A stretch of 64,000 bases of DNA. Source: Rhizopus arrhizus (taxonomy: Eukaryota; Mucoromycota; Mucoromycetes; Mucorales; Rhizopodaceae). The position numbers and the translations under genes are program-made. The notes under the pieces are model-generated. The model saw nothing but the letters and a program-made list of their open reading frames with translations. It did no database searches and was not told the DNA's origin. Shown piece by piece: positions 46,642-56,610 of this stretch. The stretch spans positions 620,001-684,000 of the forward strand of contig JAKZZE010000016.1 in assembly GCA_024220505.1 (NCBI GenBank), in the 5' to 3' direction. Each line of letters opens with the position of its first letter. Position 1 is the first letter of the stretch.

Positions 46642-48393
46642 ATGGATTATTCAGAAGAAGAAAAAATCGTCTTTTTGTACTTAAAGTATGCTAAAAAACC
46701 AACCTTTAATCAGTTCTGTAAAAAAAAGAAAGATGAGATAGCTAATCAATCAGTGAAGATGCTGGCTTCTAACGCTATAACTCTGATGCGACACTGGATT
46801 AATATATACAATCGCGTAACATCTAGCAAAAGATCAACTGTAAAGCTTACAAAAGCCCCCAAAGCTGCCAGTATCATTTTTAAAGAAATATTTCAGATTT
46901 ACTCAGCGCTTAGGAACGCAAAGCACCAATACACTGTCAGCTCAATTGCTACTCTGGGAAACTATGCTCGTAGTGCTCAGTCAAATCTAAGCAATCTTGT
47001 ACACCAGGGTGACAACAATGAATCTGATGGTGAAGAAGAAGAGGAGGAAGAAAAAGAAGAAGAAGAAGAAGAAGAAAAAGAAAAAGAAGGAGAAGAAAAG
47101 GGAGAAAGAGAAGAAGAGGGAGAAGAAGAAAAAGAAGATGACAGAGATGATGGTAAAGACAGTGAAAAAGGAGAACAAAGCATCAATAGTTTGGATCCTG
47201 ATAAAGCATTTAATTTTTACAGAAGTATTTTGAAAACACATGTACAACAAAGATTGCTGAAAAACGAAATCTTTTCACGTATAAATATCCCGCTTTCTAA
47301 TTATCCAACTCTGCCATTCATCCTATTGGATAAAGCTGCTAACTTAGTTTGTCAAAAAAAATTGGATGTAAACGAAACTGAACTGTTAAAACTATGTCTT
47401 TCTCAGACAGTTAACTTATTGGATCCTGATCACGTAGCTTTATACACCCGATTCATCCCAGCATCAATCTACAATGAAATTCTACAAGCGTGCGATCAAA
47501 TGAAGTCTCTTCAACCATCTTTGAATCTGTCTGTTATCGATGAAATCTTTGATGAATTATTACAGTTTCAGTTTGATAAGGACGATTGGAGTTTATTGAG
47601 CCATTTGGACGAAAAAAAATTTAAGGAAAAAAACAAAAAATCAGAAAATTATAAGTTGCTACGGGTAGTTGAAGAAGTTGTGCATAACTTTAAAAGCTGG
47701 AAAATAGAGGATGACAAGCACAATGATTACGCTGAAATGACGTATCAACGCAAATTTGCAAACATCTTAGACATACTCCTAGAAGATGAAGATGTTACCG
47801 TGTATGATGGTGAAAAAGTTTCGAAAGATACTCAACGGATACAAATCTTAAATAAAGACGAGGACAATGGACGGAAGATTGACTTAATAACAAAAACGAA
47901 GTACGGTGATGTAATTATTGAGTTGTGCTCCATAGAATTTAAAGTACAAGGTGCAAACGATAGTATCTCTAAGAAGCAGCAGTCGAAAAATATTAGAACA
48001 AACATCAGTATATTAAATAATATCAACAACATCAACAAGCAACCGAATAATATTTTATACATGGATTGGAAAGGAAGAGAGGGCTACTTGGTGCAGGTTT
48101 TCCAATTTAAAGACATTATGGTATCTTATTTTGTTGAGGATCTTTATATACCCAAAGATCTTATGGAGCTCAATGATTTTAGAAATACTCTCCAATATCT
48201 TTGCTTTTGGCGAGATAGTGTAGTCAAGTTAAGCAACGAAACCAGGTTAGCAGCATATAAAGAAAAAAGAAAATATATTGTGTCAGATGTCAGCGCACCC
48301 TGTAGATCATTCGATAGCCCGCCAAGATCACCAGCCCAAAGGCCACCCGTAACACCATTTTTTACACCAACAAAAAAAGGACAAGAAAAGTAA
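46642..48393 (+). CDS. 583-aa protein with PD-(D/E)XK-like nuclease core
   Basis: This is the only long ORF of the inverted-repeat element. Residues 1 to about 125 are helical and basic (MDYSEEEKIVFLYLKYAKKP; ITLMRHWINIYNRV). Residues about 130-175 are an almost pure Glu/Lys/Asp run. The C-terminal half has a PD-(D/E)XK-like arrangement: a Glu in EMTYQRKFANILDILL (E365), D414 in GRKIDLI, E432 and K434 in IEFKV, then a helix with QQSKNIRTNISIL and later strands GREGYLVQVFQF. The end is Ser/Pro-rich. It lacks DDE and tyrosine- or serine-recombinase motifs. It is a single intronless ORF, unlike neighbouring host genes. A role in mobilising the element is plausible but inferred; it could also be cargo. 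Confidence 0.75.
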   Translation: MDYSEEEKIVFLYLKYAKKPTFNQFCKKKKDEIANQSVKMLASNAITLMRHWINIYNRVTSSKRSTVKLTKAPKAASIIFKEIFQIYSALRNAKHQYTVSSIATLGNYARSAQSNLSNLVHQGDNNESDGEEEEEEEKEEEEEEEKEKEGEEKGEREEEGEEEKEDDRDDGKDSEKGEQSINSLDPDKAFNFYRSILKTHVQQRLLKNEIFSRINIPLSNYPTLPFILLDKAANLVCQKKLDVNETELLKLCLSQTVNLLDPDHVALYTRFIPASIYNEILQACDQMKSLQPSLNLSVIDEIFDELLQFQFDKDDWSLLSHLDEKKFKEKNKKSENYKLLRVVEEVVHNFKSWKIEDDKHNDYAEMTYQRKFANILDILLEDEDVTVYDGEKVSKDTQRIQILNKDEDNGRKIDLITKTKYGDVIIELCSIEFKVQGANDSISKKQQSKNIRTNISILNNINNINKQPNNILYMDWKGREGYLVQVFQFKDIMVSYFVEDLYIPKDLMELNDFRNTLQYLCFWRDSVVKLSNETRLAAYKEKRKYIVSDVSAPCRSFDSPPRSPAQRPPVTPFFTPTKKGQEK

Positions 48394-48522
48394 TGGAGCA
48401 AGAAGGTGCTTAATTTGCGTAAACATGTTAATAAAAAATACACTGTTCAATATTCATATATTGCATAAAAAGAATTTCGTCTACTTTATGTTTTTTAGCT
48501 ATTACCTTTCTTTTTCTGCAAA

Positions 48523-48845
48523 AATACATACGACACTGTTTTTTAAGTGTTTTCTTGCCATTTGAATAGACAAACCGCTGATTGGAGTAGCCACAAACCA
48601 CCAATTGCTGCAAATGACATTTTGGCGAGGTAAATAAAATCTCACTAACTCACTAAATATCAAAAAGTCCACTTTTTATAACATTTGTATTGATGATAAG
48701 AACATTTTACTGATCATCCATAAGTTTTACTGTTCAACCATGAATTTTACTGACCAACAAAAATTTTTATTGGACTTCAAGATTTTTTTTATTTTTACCT
48801 CCTAATTCTTGTATTTTTAAACGCGAAACACTGTACAAGTACGTA
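48523..48845 (-). repeat. Right terminal inverted repeat (323 bp)
   Basis: Mirror copy of 45482-45804. Read on the minus strand it carries a frame (48613-48428) reading VVCGYSNQRFVYSNGKKTLK, then KQCRMYFCRKRKVIAKKHK, which continues past the repeat into unique sequence and looks protein-like with paired Cys. Confidence 0.9.
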
Positions 48846-51160
48846 ACAGCTGACGTTATGGCCGACCATCTCAAAAGTATTTTTGCCGGACACCTTCTCA
48901 CCTCATCTCCTACTTTAACTAGCAGCCCTCCTTTTGACTTTGATCTATGTCCCTTCTCCTCTGATCAAATTTATGAGACTCTAAAACAACTACCTCGTAA
49001 AAAAGCTCCTGGTGTTGATCGCATACAGACGGAAATGTTATTGCCTCTACTTCCTACGTTGATCCCACAGCTTCTACATCTCTTTCGTGTCTGCTGGCAA
49101 TGGTCCTACACTCCCCTCTCATGGCGAGTTGCACAGGTGGTACCGATACACAAGAAAGGCTCTAAAACTGACCGGGGAAACTTCAGACCGATTAGCTTGA
49201 CATCCACTTTCCGTAAATTGTTTGAAAAATGTTTATATCCAAGTCTTCTAGAACAAAGCCCTACTCTTGATATTGCACAGGGTGGATTCCGTGAATCTCG
49301 CAGCTCTTTAGATCAATTCCAATGTCTCATAGAAATTTGCTCTATTCTTAGGCGTAACCATAGCTCCTTCCCTACACTGGCCTTCTTGGATATCAAATCA
49401 GCTTATGATACGGTTGATCGTTCCTACGTTTGGCGTGAATTACAATCCCATCTTTGTCCTGCTTTACTAGGTATTCTCAAAAACCTCTTTGACCATGTCC
49501 AAATAGAAATTCTACTTGATAATCGTGTATCTTATCGCTTCTCTCCAGTCACTGGTGTACTTCAAGGTTCCATCCTTTCACCTTTCTTGTACTCTATATA
49601 CATTAATCGACTTCCGTCTATCTTAAGGCAACCACTTCTACTTGATAACTCGTTTTCTGGTGACATTGTGTCCGACTTGACTCCAGCTATCAATTGTCTA
49701 CTCTATGCAGACGATGTTGTCCTTATTGCCAATCCTGAGGACCTCACTTCTTTACTGCACAAATGTGAAGATCATAGTTACTCCTTAGGTTATCGATGGA
49801 ACCCGTTAAAATGTGTCATAGTTGCTCCTACTAGTGATGTTCAAACTTATCAATTATATGGTACTACTATCCCCAAAGAATCCTCTTTCTCATACTTGGG
49901 TATACCTATCAAACCGGGTGGACTAATAGACTATCCTGCTATGATCCAACACAATATCAATAAGGCATCTCTTACAATGAACCAACTTGCTGCTATTGGT
50001 CTCAATTCTAAAGTTTTTCCACCTTTATTAGCATGTCGTTTTTACAGCCAAATGGTCCGTGCTCAATTAGATTATGGCCTTGCGATTAGTCCTCTCACAA
50101 CTAAATTTATCCATCAACTTGATACTTTCCAAAACCAATGTATTAGGCGTATCTTCGGCGGTCATTCTAGGTCTTCAGTTCAAGTCATGCTTCATCTGGT
50201 CAATCTCCCATCGATGCGAACTCGTGTTGCAGCCCTTCAAGCCCAGTATCTTTTTCGTAGTACTCATTTACCTGATGATACTCTTCTTGCTCATCTGCTG
50301 CCATATATTCAATCTTCAACTAGCCGCTCTCACTGGTACAAACTGGCTAATACTCCAATGTGGAAATCTCTCTGTGGACCAATCCTTGATACTTTAGATA
50401 AAAAGAAATTTCTCTCTCTTCGCACCAAATTCTTAGCTGATCAATTTCAACATCTATCTAATAACTCTGATTCCATCCTGTTATCCTCTACTCGCCCTAC
50501 TATCCAAGTGGATCCTATCCTTTGGTTACCGATGACTTGTTCTGAACGTAGTCGTGTTCTTCGCTGGCGTCTTGGTTGGCTACCTGGTGGTAAACCTAAA
50601 GAATGCATCTTCCATTCTTATCATAACTGGAGTCGTCGACATGCTTTTGACTGTCTACATGTTCATCATCGTCTGTACTTGCCTCGCTCAATTGAAGATC
50701 CAATCTCTTTCCTTCTTAACTTGCTACCATTACATAAACCTCGTCCTACTGCTTCTCATAGCTGGTTTACTCTATGGCCTATCCTATGTACGATTCTCCA
50801 TGAACTGGATTATTATTTTCATGATGAATGCCCTCCTCCTCCTGTTGATCCTGGTGTCAAGCTGTTGAATTGGTTATCCAAGTAATAGTGTGAGTCTTTC
50901 TGGTACTTGATCTGATTTGTATTAAATTTTTGTTTCTATTTACTTTTTCTTTCTTCCTCCTCTTATATTTATTCATATTTCAAATAATTTGCTCTTTTCT
51001 TTTTCCTTTTCTTTCTCTTTTTTCCCTTCTTGTCCCATAAGAAGGTTTTTTATTCTCTTACATTCATAACTGGCCCGGGCAACATTGCACACTTCGTTGC
51101 TACATGCTCATTGCCATAAAATTTCAAAAAAATACAAAAAAATAATAAAACCCAGAATTT
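48846..51160 (+). mobile_element. 5'-truncated non-LTR (LINE) retrotransposon
   Basis: It begins directly at the edge of the inverted-repeat element with the reverse-transcriptase region and runs to an A-rich tail (51118-51155). The apurinic endonuclease part expected upstream is missing, as usual for 5'-truncated LINEs. The open frame extends back through the repeat edge, reading YKYVTADVMADHLKSIF, so about a dozen bases of the apparent inverted repeat may be LINE sequence. Confidence 0.8.
48858..50885 (+). CDS. LINE reverse transcriptase, partial
   Basis: Open frame of 675 codons. RT motifs in order are LPRKKAPGVDRIQTEMLLPL, VVPIHKKGSKTDRGNFRPIS, AQGGFRESRSSLDQ, LAFLDIKSAYDTVDR (first catalytic Asp), VLQGSILSPFLYSIYINRLP, CLLYADDVVLIA (YADD catalytic pair) and SYLGIPI. 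The C-terminal part has CIFHSYHNWSRRHAFDCLH, a Cys/His cluster seen at the end of related fungal LINEs. The frame has no internal stop and the YADD box is intact, so this part is recent. It lacks the endonuclease, so it cannot be autonomous. Confidence 0.93.
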   Translation: MADHLKSIFAGHLLTSSPTLTSSPPFDFDLCPFSSDQIYETLKQLPRKKAPGVDRIQTEMLLPLLPTLIPQLLHLFRVCWQWSYTPLSWRVAQVVPIHKKGSKTDRGNFRPISLTSTFRKLFEKCLYPSLLEQSPTLDIAQGGFRESRSSLDQFQCLIEICSILRRNHSSFPTLAFLDIKSAYDTVDRSYVWRELQSHLCPALLGILKNLFDHVQIEILLDNRVSYRFSPVTGVLQGSILSPFLYSIYINRLPSILRQPLLLDNSFSGDIVSDLTPAINCLLYADDVVLIANPEDLTSLLHKCEDHSYSLGYRWNPLKCVIVAPTSDVQTYQLYGTTIPKESSFSYLGIPIKPGGLIDYPAMIQHNINKASLTMNQLAAIGLNSKVFPPLLACRFYSQMVRAQLDYGLAISPLTTKFIHQLDTFQNQCIRRIFGGHSRSSVQVMLHLVNLPSMRTRVAALQAQYLFRSTHLPDDTLLAHLLPYIQSSTSRSHWYKLANTPMWKSLCGPILDTLDKKKFLSLRTKFLADQFQHLSNNSDSILLSSTRPTIQVDPILWLPMTCSERSRVLRWRLGWLPGGKPKECIFHSYHNWSRRHAFDCLHVHHRLYLPRSIEDPISFLLNLLPLHKPRPTASHSWFTLWPILCTILHELDYYFHDECPPPPVDPGVKLLNWLSK

Positions 51161-52121
51161 AATAGTATATAGTCAAGTTGTGACTACTTCAGTTCAGCTC
51201 CGAAAACAAGCAAGACAATCACTTTCCGTCCATTGTTTTTTAATTGTTTTTTCTTTCCTTTTAATTGTTCAGCGTGAGTATTGTAAACGGATGCTCTGGA
51301 CCAGTAGGTTGGCTACTCACCAACTGAACGCCTTTGAAACTGAACCTTGCAAGGCAGTCTTTATCATGAGTTTGAAGGTTGGAAACTTAGTGTCAGGTTC
51401 TGTTTACAGCTTCCAAATGGCCCAAAATCAAACATTTCTAACTTATCATCATTTCTTCTCTAGATGTAACCAGTTATCGTTGCCGCTGAGTACCAGTACC
51501 TATTGTTTCAAATGCAGCAAATTGAAACCATTCTCTTTTGGCTACAATTATTTTCCTTTAGGCAGATTACAGGATTCTCTGATTTACCCTTTGACCACGA
51601 TCAATTTTTATAGAAGCGGTGTGGTTTAGCAGTGTATTCCATATAATGCATTATGGTTCCCGCGTCAATGCAACATCGCAACTTAGAACTATATTTTTAT
51701 TATGTGAGTGTATTAGATAAAGAAACCCTGATAAGCATACTGTAATCCGTGACACATGCGATCATATCCTCATAAATATCCTTAAAGGATTTTGCATATA
51801 TTGTATCTCTTAAGCTTGATGATTGTTTGAATAGAAGACCAATTCAATAAAATGCGTATTGCGCATTTTGCGCATTGTCATTTTGGCAAAAAGAAAAAAA
51901 GAGAAGTTGGTAAAATTTATTTCCGGACATGCGGAATATTTTATTTGGAATAATAATTTTCTCCACGCATGCGCAAAGTAACTCTGTGTGTAAGGGTAAA
52001 CGAACAAAAGAGAAATAAATAAAACGTCACTTTTCCATTTAAAAAAGTGTGGCAAGTAGCGTACTTGATTACATGCATTTTTTTTTTTCCTTTTTTTTTT
52101 TTCTTTTAATAAAAAATAAAA
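51161..52121. other. Spacer after the LINE
   Basis: About 960 bases. An ORF of 149 codons at 51180-51629 is longer than expected by chance but shows no motif and has a composition rich in Ser/Phe/Leu. I do not assign it. A palindromic TGCGCATTTTGCGCA-type stretch occurs near 51855-51875. Confidence 0.35.
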
Positions 52122-53951
52122 ATGCTTTATTGGCCAAGGTTGATAACGATAGCTTATTCAATTACATTATGTTTAGATCCATTTATACCCTTTTACTTGT
52201 ATCACGACTTGAAATCAGATACAATCACAATATCAATCTTTCTATCTATTATTTATCTTTTCAGATCGATTTCTGGAATTTGGTCAGCGATGGTGAACCT
52301 TCGACCATATTTATATGGAAGGATGATTACAGCCCTTGCTTTGTTATCTTCATTCTCTTTTATTATATTATTCACTCTCATCAAACCCTGTTTAACTTGG
52401 TCATGGATTCTACTTGGTTTTTGTTCTCTATTCAATGGTTTATTCTATCAACCCTTGGATATTTTGATCCATAGTGCTATCATCAAGATATTAGGTGATT
52501 ATAGAGTATTATTTTATGGTAAAAACAAAAAGAAAAACAATAAGATCGTTTAGTGATACAATAAACATAAATACTGTCAATAGGATCTTATTTACGTTGG
52601 AAAGACATGACATGCATCTTGTCGACAGTTTTTATTGGCTTATTGATAAACATAACAAATGAGAATCACCTCGGCTTAATCCTGCTTATTTTCTGGATCA
52701 CTGGCATGTTCTCTTTATCTATCATTGCTTTATTAAACAGTGATGCAGTGAAACCAGCAGGTGCAAATCAGTTAAATATCAGTGATGATCAGGCACCTCT
52801 TTTATTAAAGAATTCACTCAGTCTAGCAGTAGATCAAAACAGTCTTTATTATCCTACCTACAAGCCATATAGTATATTTGGTGAACAGCTATCACACATA
52901 TCAGAAGAAGACGCAAATCAATTGGATAGAATGCTGACAGCAGAGGATTCTTTGAGGCATGTTTCCAGTTATGATAGTAATGCGCCTTCATTTTATAGTA
53001 GAAGAACAGCGGCGAATGAAGAATTACATCGTTACTATTCTCGATACACAGAGGAACAAGTGATGGATGAAAATCAGGAACCGTCAACAGTTCATGTTTA
53101 TGCTTTGGCTTTACTTCCCTTGCCTTCAGTAACAGATCCATTGATTGCCTTACTTTCAAAGCAGGATGATGAAGAAACAGATGAAGAACTCTTTCCTAGA
53201 AATTATTATTATTACAATCATCAGCAACAGCAAAATAACCCTCAATTAATGAAATTAAAGAATTGGAAGATGACAACACTTGACATTACATTATTACTAC
53301 TAGGCATAACAAAGGCCATGTTGAACACCTTTCTTTTCATCTATGTTTATTCCATACTTGATTTCTCTATTATGGACATCTCTTTCTTGATCATTGCTCA
53401 TATCGCAAGTGAAATGGTAGTGCATTTTATTATTGAAAAGGTAAGAAGGATGGTATATAGAAAAACAAAAATAATTTTAACTTTTTGTTATGTATGTGTG
53501 TGTGAGTAGTGGTATATTCACAAGTTGAATTTAACTTTGATTACTACCCTGACACATATTAGTCTCATTTTGTGCTGTATCATTTATCCGAATCTTAAAG
53601 CAGGCCATAGAATCACTTTTACTACTTTAATCGTATTACAAGTACTACAAGGTAACATTCGAAAAGTATGCATCATTTCACTAACGCTTTTTTTTAGCTG
53701 GTGCATTCCAATTGATTTGGTCAGCTGGAGTAGACCAAATACATGTTGTTATTTGGAATCAATATGAACGAATGAAAGAGCGTGCTCGAGTTTCCTTCCT
53801 ATTTAGTAGCCTTGGGCCTGCTATAGGAGCCTTGATGGCTGGTATTATCTTGCAACCTGAATTAGAAGAATATTCATTCTTGTTCAAGATATCAGTTGCT
53901 ATTTTGGCTTTAAGTTTTGTTGTTTCCTGGGGTTGGACAGCAGAGGATTAG
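52122..53951 (+). CDS. Major facilitator (MFS_1-like / MFSD6-type) transporter
   Basis: This is a multi-pass membrane protein. Four exons are read: 52122-52518, 52584-53440, 53510-53651 and 53698-53951. The start MLYWPRLITIAYSITLCLDP opens TM1. The blocks RSISGIWSAMVNLRPYLYGR and GSYLRWKDMTCILSTVFIGL fit the MFS_1-like family (the MFSD6 relatives). A long acidic loop of about 170 residues (about 52745-53260) splits the two halves. The last exon has AGAFQLIWSAGVDQIHVVIW and SSLGPAIGALMAG, typical of the C-terminal half. The substrate is unknown. Confidence 0.78.
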
Positions 53952-54541
53952 CTTCTATTTGCATTTTATATACCATGTATTTATGTGTAAACCTTTTAAT
54001 TGCTTTGTATATTAAAAACTATTTTGCTTTTATTAAAATGTTCGTCTTTATGAATCGTTTCTCATAGTTTGCATGAACGAAATAAAATAAAAAAATATGC
54101 ATAAAGCCAGTTCAGGAGCAGCCAATAAAGCAAAATGAGTTTTACATAGAGCCCTAAAAGAAAAGTGCAATTTTTGTTTGATTCATTCTTCAAATAACCT
54201 AAATTACTTTCTACTATTCTAATGTACACTTGCCTTGACTTTATCAAAAAAGCGAAGTACAAGATCATTGAGAAGACCATTGACCCAATCGAAGTGCCAT
54301 CCACGTCACTCATCAAGCGAGCGGCCATTGAAATATGCAGCAACGCACCTTGACTTCAAAAAAAAAATCTTTCAGTTGATACATTCAACCTTCGATAGCT
54401 ATCTTCCTCACAGCAAACACTCATTCTATCTCTCCTAAACTTCATTGTTTTTATTCGCTATTTCCCAAAGTTATTTGAAAGCGGTAAAAAAAAAACTTTT
54501 TTAATCAAAAATAATAAATAATATAAAATAGATTTTGCAGC
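53952..54541. other. Intergenic stretch before MIC60
   Basis: About 590 bases with no supported gene; ORFs here are short and featureless. The last 100 bases probably include the MIC60 promoter. Confidence 0.4.
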
Positions 54542-56371
54542 ATGTTGAGAGCCTCGAAAGTATACAATGGAGCCATTCGTTCGAATTTATTAAACAAACC
54601 ATCATTAAGCACTACTGTATTCAAGGTATAATTAAATCTCTTCTTTAAACCTTCCCCAAAATAATAATAAACAATATAGCGCTGTGAGAGTACAGTGACA
54701 AGTGAAGAATCAAAACAAAAATCAGGATCCATTGTCAAAAAATTCCTCGGTGTGACATTCTTATTAGGTGCCGGCTACGGTGGAGCAACATATTATGCAA
54801 TGCACGATAAAGCCTTTCACGAGTTGTTCACAGGCTATGTTCCTGGCGCCAAAACAACAGTACAGTTTGCAGAGGACGTTTACAAGAATTATGACGTTGA
54901 CAGATACGTTGACCAAGCAACCGATTGGAAAAAGCAAGCTGAGGACCTTGTCAACACAGCTAAAGAATACAGCAGCAAGATTCAAGGCACAACCAATGAG
55001 TATGCTACGAATGCCTATCATACCTTGACTGGACAAAAGAAGGAAGAGTTGATTCCGGCCGAGAAAGTAGTTGAAAACCTAAGTACGCCAACTGACACAA
55101 TGACCTCGGTAAAAATGACCAGCGATCACCAGCAACAGCCAGTTGTTGTAGAGAGACCAGTGCCTATCGAAGTCAAGTCCATTTCATCTGACAATACGGT
55201 CGTACGCGAACTTTCTCAGATTGTGGTTGAATTGGCTTCTATTTTGAACCAGTCGGGTTTATCTGGTTTAGGAAGAGATATCATCAAGGAAGCAGAGACA
55301 AAGGTCGAAGCATTAAACGAGCGTTTCTTGACCATCGACAGTGAGCAAGCTGCCTTATTGAAATCTCTCGACGATCTCAAGGCAAAGGGAGACAAGATTG
55401 AAGGTAGTCTTGAAGCATTCCGAGTAGATGCGTTGAAAACGATTGAATCCGCTCACGCTCAAGCTGCTTCAGATATCGTCGCACGCGAAGCCCAGCTTAA
55501 GAACCAGTTTGAACAAACACGCGCTGAGATGAAAACCTCATTTGCTCAACAATTGGCTGACGATCTCGTTGCTCAACAGGAGCGTTTGGAAAAAGCGCGC
55601 ACGGATGCCTTGACGGAGCAAGCCAAGGAATTACAACGCCGCTTTGTAAAGGAGGTGAAGATGCTCGTCGAACAGGAAAGAGCGGGTCGTTTAGCTCAAT
55701 TGGATCAGGTCTTTCAACGCTTCAAGGCCTTGGAAAAATACACGCTTCAAAATGCTCAAGCACTTGACAAGTCACGTCAATACCATGTCATCCATATCAC
55801 ACTGAATGCCTTCCACGATGCACTCTTAGCTCAACAAAAGCAGCCGTTTGTTGATGAGCTGCAGGCCTTGAACCAGAATACTAAGGATGATGAGGTCATT
55901 CAAACTGTATTAAATGTGATTCCCAAAGATTTGGCGGAAGAAGGTGTCAGTACTGTAAGCGAATTGGCTGTACGCTTTGAACAAGTGTCTGAAGAGATTC
56001 GCCGTGTTGCACTTGTGCCAGAAGATGGCGGATTTGGATCGCATATTGTCAGCATGCTGATGTCTTGGTTATTGTTTAAAAAATCCGGACTGGTTGATGG
56101 GGATGATGTCGAATCTATTTTGGCTCGTACAGAGTATTATCTAAAGAGAGATGATTTGGAATATGCCACTCGTCAATTGAATCAACTCGTTGGCTGGCCA
56201 AAGAAATTGGCGGCTGACTGGATTCAATCAGCTAGACGTCATTTGGAAGTGAAACAGGCATTAGAAGTAAGTAAAAGCGCTTTAATGTTACTCTTTGCTG
56301 ACTTTTTTTCTCTCTCGTTATATCAGGTTGCAGAAACACAAGCAGTTTTATTGAGTCTTTTGGAAGCTTAG
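54542..56371 (+). CDS. MIC60: MICOS subunit MIC60 (mitofilin)
   Basis: This is an inner-membrane protein that shapes crista junctions. Three exons are read: 54542-54625, 54680-56266 and 56327-56371. The presequence is MLRASKVYNGAIRSNLLNKP. The single membrane span VKKFLGVTFLLGAGYGGATY carries the glycine-rich motif of mitofilins. A long coiled coil follows (about residues 190-340). The conserved C-terminal mitofilin domain has RYHVIHITLNAFHDAL-type sequence (here QYHVIHITLNAFHDALL), FGSHIVSMLMSWLLFKK, ARTEYYLKRDDLEYATRQLN and WIQSARRHLEVKQALE. The final VAETQAVLLSLLEA comes from a 45-base last exon, found only when the intron at 56267 is removed. Confidence 0.92.
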
Positions 56372-56610
56372 AATAAAAACATTCTTTTTTTATTTCAAAA
56401 AAATTGTCCCATAATCCTAATTTCAATAGATCTGCCAGTCTTTTCATAGAAAACTTATTGGGTAAATGTAAGTTCTGCATGACAGAGTTATAATTTTTGT
56501 GCATTAAATGAGAAAAAAAAAAGAAAAAAGAAAAAAGCCCTTTTAGACGAGGGTATTGAGATTCTGTAAGATCCAAATTATGTTATTGTCCTTTTTTCTT
56601 TATAAAAAAC

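Larger units (their letters stand above)
45482..48845. mobile_element. 3.36-kb element with 323-bp perfect inverted repeats and a PD-(D/E)XK-type ORF
   Basis: Bases 45482-45804 and 48523-48845 are perfect inverted repeats by eye, with no indel. They enclose one 583-codon ORF, two identical 124-base segments and short flanking ORFs. If the outer 12 bases belong to the target, the element proper is 45494-48833. It would then start CAGTGTTTCGCG and end CGCGAAACACTG, flanked by TA on both sides, like Tc1/mariner ends. The outer bases then form a palindrome around the TA. No DDE transposase is encoded. Identical ends imply very recent insertion or repair copying. The right edge abuts a LINE. Confidence 0.85.

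Noticed and set aside
46977..47250. Ser/Phe-rich and Lys-rich ORFs over the Glu run of the 583-aa protein
   Set aside because: They are shadow frames of a GAA/GAG repeat tract.
51180..51629. 149-codon ORF after the LINE as a gene
   Set aside because: It has no recognisable motif, an ambiguous composition and lies directly after the LINE tail; there is not enough support.
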